From Alicyclobacillus hesperidum (GTDB lineage: Bacteria > Bacillota > Bacilli > Alicyclobacillales > Alicyclobacillaceae), in NCBI RefSeq assembly GCF_900107035.1, contig NZ_FNOJ01000002.1, forward strand, positions 1 through 64,000: DNA of 64,000 bases, written 5' to 3'. Positions within the stretch are counted from its first letter, which is position 1. The number at the start of each line of letters is the position of its first letter. Made by a program: the position numbers and the translations under genes. Below are positions 63,417-64,000 of this stretch, in pieces. Below the pieces are notes generated by a model, which was given only the letters and a program-made list of their open reading frames with translations, did not search any database and was not told the DNA's origin.

Positions 63417-63790
63417 TTGTCACGCCCCATTTCTTCAAATATCTCGGCTGCCGATACGACGTGCACGTCGGCCAATGTCGTCGACAAAATGGTGTGTACG
63501 TCCATCATCAATGTGTGCAGTTCTCGATCCGCCTGCAAATACTTTTGAACACTGGGGTTTAATTGCACGACTTCCGCAAGCTTTTGCATCGTCGATCTTT
63601 CTTCGTCCGTCAGTGCTTCCCCGCGGAGCTGTTTAGCTTCCATTCTCCATTGCCGGCGAAGATAATCGACCAACATGTCTTTTGCCGCTGGCTCCTGGTC
63701 CAAGGCGCGTATTGCGTCGAGTGCTCGCTGAAAAGGTTCCCATTCACGAATCGCCCTGGCTAAGGCATGCGCATGGTCATACGGATTCAC
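63413..63790 (-). CDS. YlbF/YmcA family protein
   Basis: A 125-residue helical protein of the YlbF/YmcA (DUF964) family: NPYDHAHALARAIREWEPFQ, then LDYLRRQWRMEAKQ-type basic helix and VVQLNPSVQKYLQADRELHT. In B. subtilis YlbF works with YmcA and YaaT in a complex acting on RNase Y, affecting competence and sporulation. GTG 63790 with GGGAGGGAG upstream is chosen; 16 earlier codons look spurious. Confidence 0.88.
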   Translation of the reverse strand: MNPYDHAHALARAIREWEPFQRALDAIRALDQEPAAKDMLVDYLRRQWRMEAKQLRGEALTDEERSTMQKLAEVVQLNPSVQKYLQADRELHTLMMDVHTILSTTLADVHVVSAAEIFEEMGRDK

Positions 63791-63930
63791 CGAACTCCCT
63801 CCCCCAAGCATTATAATTCGTGCGAATCCATCGGCCAAATCCCATTCTCACCGTTTGGTCTTCATCAAGGTCGTACAAGACTTGCTATGTCCGTTTGGTT
63901 ATACTGTCATCGTGGAAAGGACGTGAACAA

Positions 63931-64000
63931 ATGAGTGCCTTGACCGTATATGAAGCCATCGGTGGGGAGGCGACGATGCGCAAACTGGTAGAATCGTTCT
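63931..64000 (+). CDS. Truncated haemoglobin, start only (cut by window end)
   Basis: The first 23 codons are visible: MSALTVYEAIGGEATMRKLV, then ESF. The YE-x-IGGEAT-x-RKLV-x-x-F start is typical of group II truncated haemoglobins (YjbI type). GGAAAGGA precedes ATG 63931. The gene runs out of the window, so the haem-binding residues cannot be checked. Confidence 0.72.
   Translation, partial: MSALTVYEAIGGEATMRKLVESF

Overview
The window looks like chromosomal core DNA of a Gram-positive, spore-forming Firmicute, most likely an Alicyclobacillus-type Bacillales (inference). The support is: strong GGAGG-type ribosome sites with many GTG and TTG starts; a CotF-like spore coat protein; DUF3243, YtoI, YitT, YlbF and DUF2935 family genes; and Bacillus-like gene order. 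That order is icd-mdh next to polA-mutM-coaE, and ytoI-dnaE-accD-accA-pyk. I see no rRNA, insertion sequence, prophage or CRISPR array. One tRNA gene, tRNA-Leu(GAG), is present with a textbook promoter and terminator.

Layout. 0.1-9 kb: a PadR repressor, a small membrane protein, a cupin/HD-GYP signalling protein followed by a tiny secreted peptide, VanZ and DUF2935 proteins, polyphosphate kinase, an SPFH protein with an unknown partner, and an MFS exporter. 9-21 kb: uncharacterised and secreted proteins (two beta-rich exported proteins and an SLH-like exported protein), a spore coat protein, a DeoR-galT-galK galactose operon, an acetyltransferase and an intracellular GH10 xylanase. 21-25 kb: a VIT family transporter, a sorbitol-type dehydrogenase, DedA and MscS. 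25-31 kb: penicillin-binding protein 2, divergent from a three-gene polysaccharide cassette (O-antigen-ligase-like protein, processive GT2, membrane protein). 31-34 kb: an anchored protein, a GNAT enzyme, tRNA-Leu, a second MFS protein and a lytic transglycosylase. 34-48 kb (minus strand): coaE, mutM, polA, mdh, icd, a two-component system, trpS, pyk, accA, accD. 48-54 kb: dnaE, ytoI, yitT, then two tiny membrane proteins and a secreted protein. 55-59 kb: a ROK regulator, APC permease and glucosamine-6-phosphate deaminase (nagB) operon with a clear promoter, operator and catabolite-repression sites. 59-64 kb: cysK, argR, dinB, small proteins, a UPF0173 hydrolase, ylbF and the start of a truncated haemoglobin.

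How the genes work together. Central carbon flow is well represented: pyruvate kinase, acetyl-CoA carboxylase, isocitrate and malate dehydrogenases, with galactose, xylan and amino-sugar entry points. Each sugar entry point shows operator- or cre-like DNA. Replication and repair genes (polA, mutM, dnaE, dinB) are interleaved with them. A second theme is the cell surface: PBP2, lytic transglycosylase, the polysaccharide cassette and several exported low-complexity proteins.

The observations I rate most interesting are: the ROK-APC-nagB operon, with a perfect 10-bp inverted repeat just downstream of its promoter and a cre site over the -35; the DnaE that appears to lack its OB-fold region; the HD-GYP gene coupled to a 55-residue secreted peptide; the two-tiny-membrane-protein cluster; and the compact polysaccharide cassette. 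No single locus is clearly a wholly new system. All functions come from reading the sequence and recalled family knowledge, without database searches.
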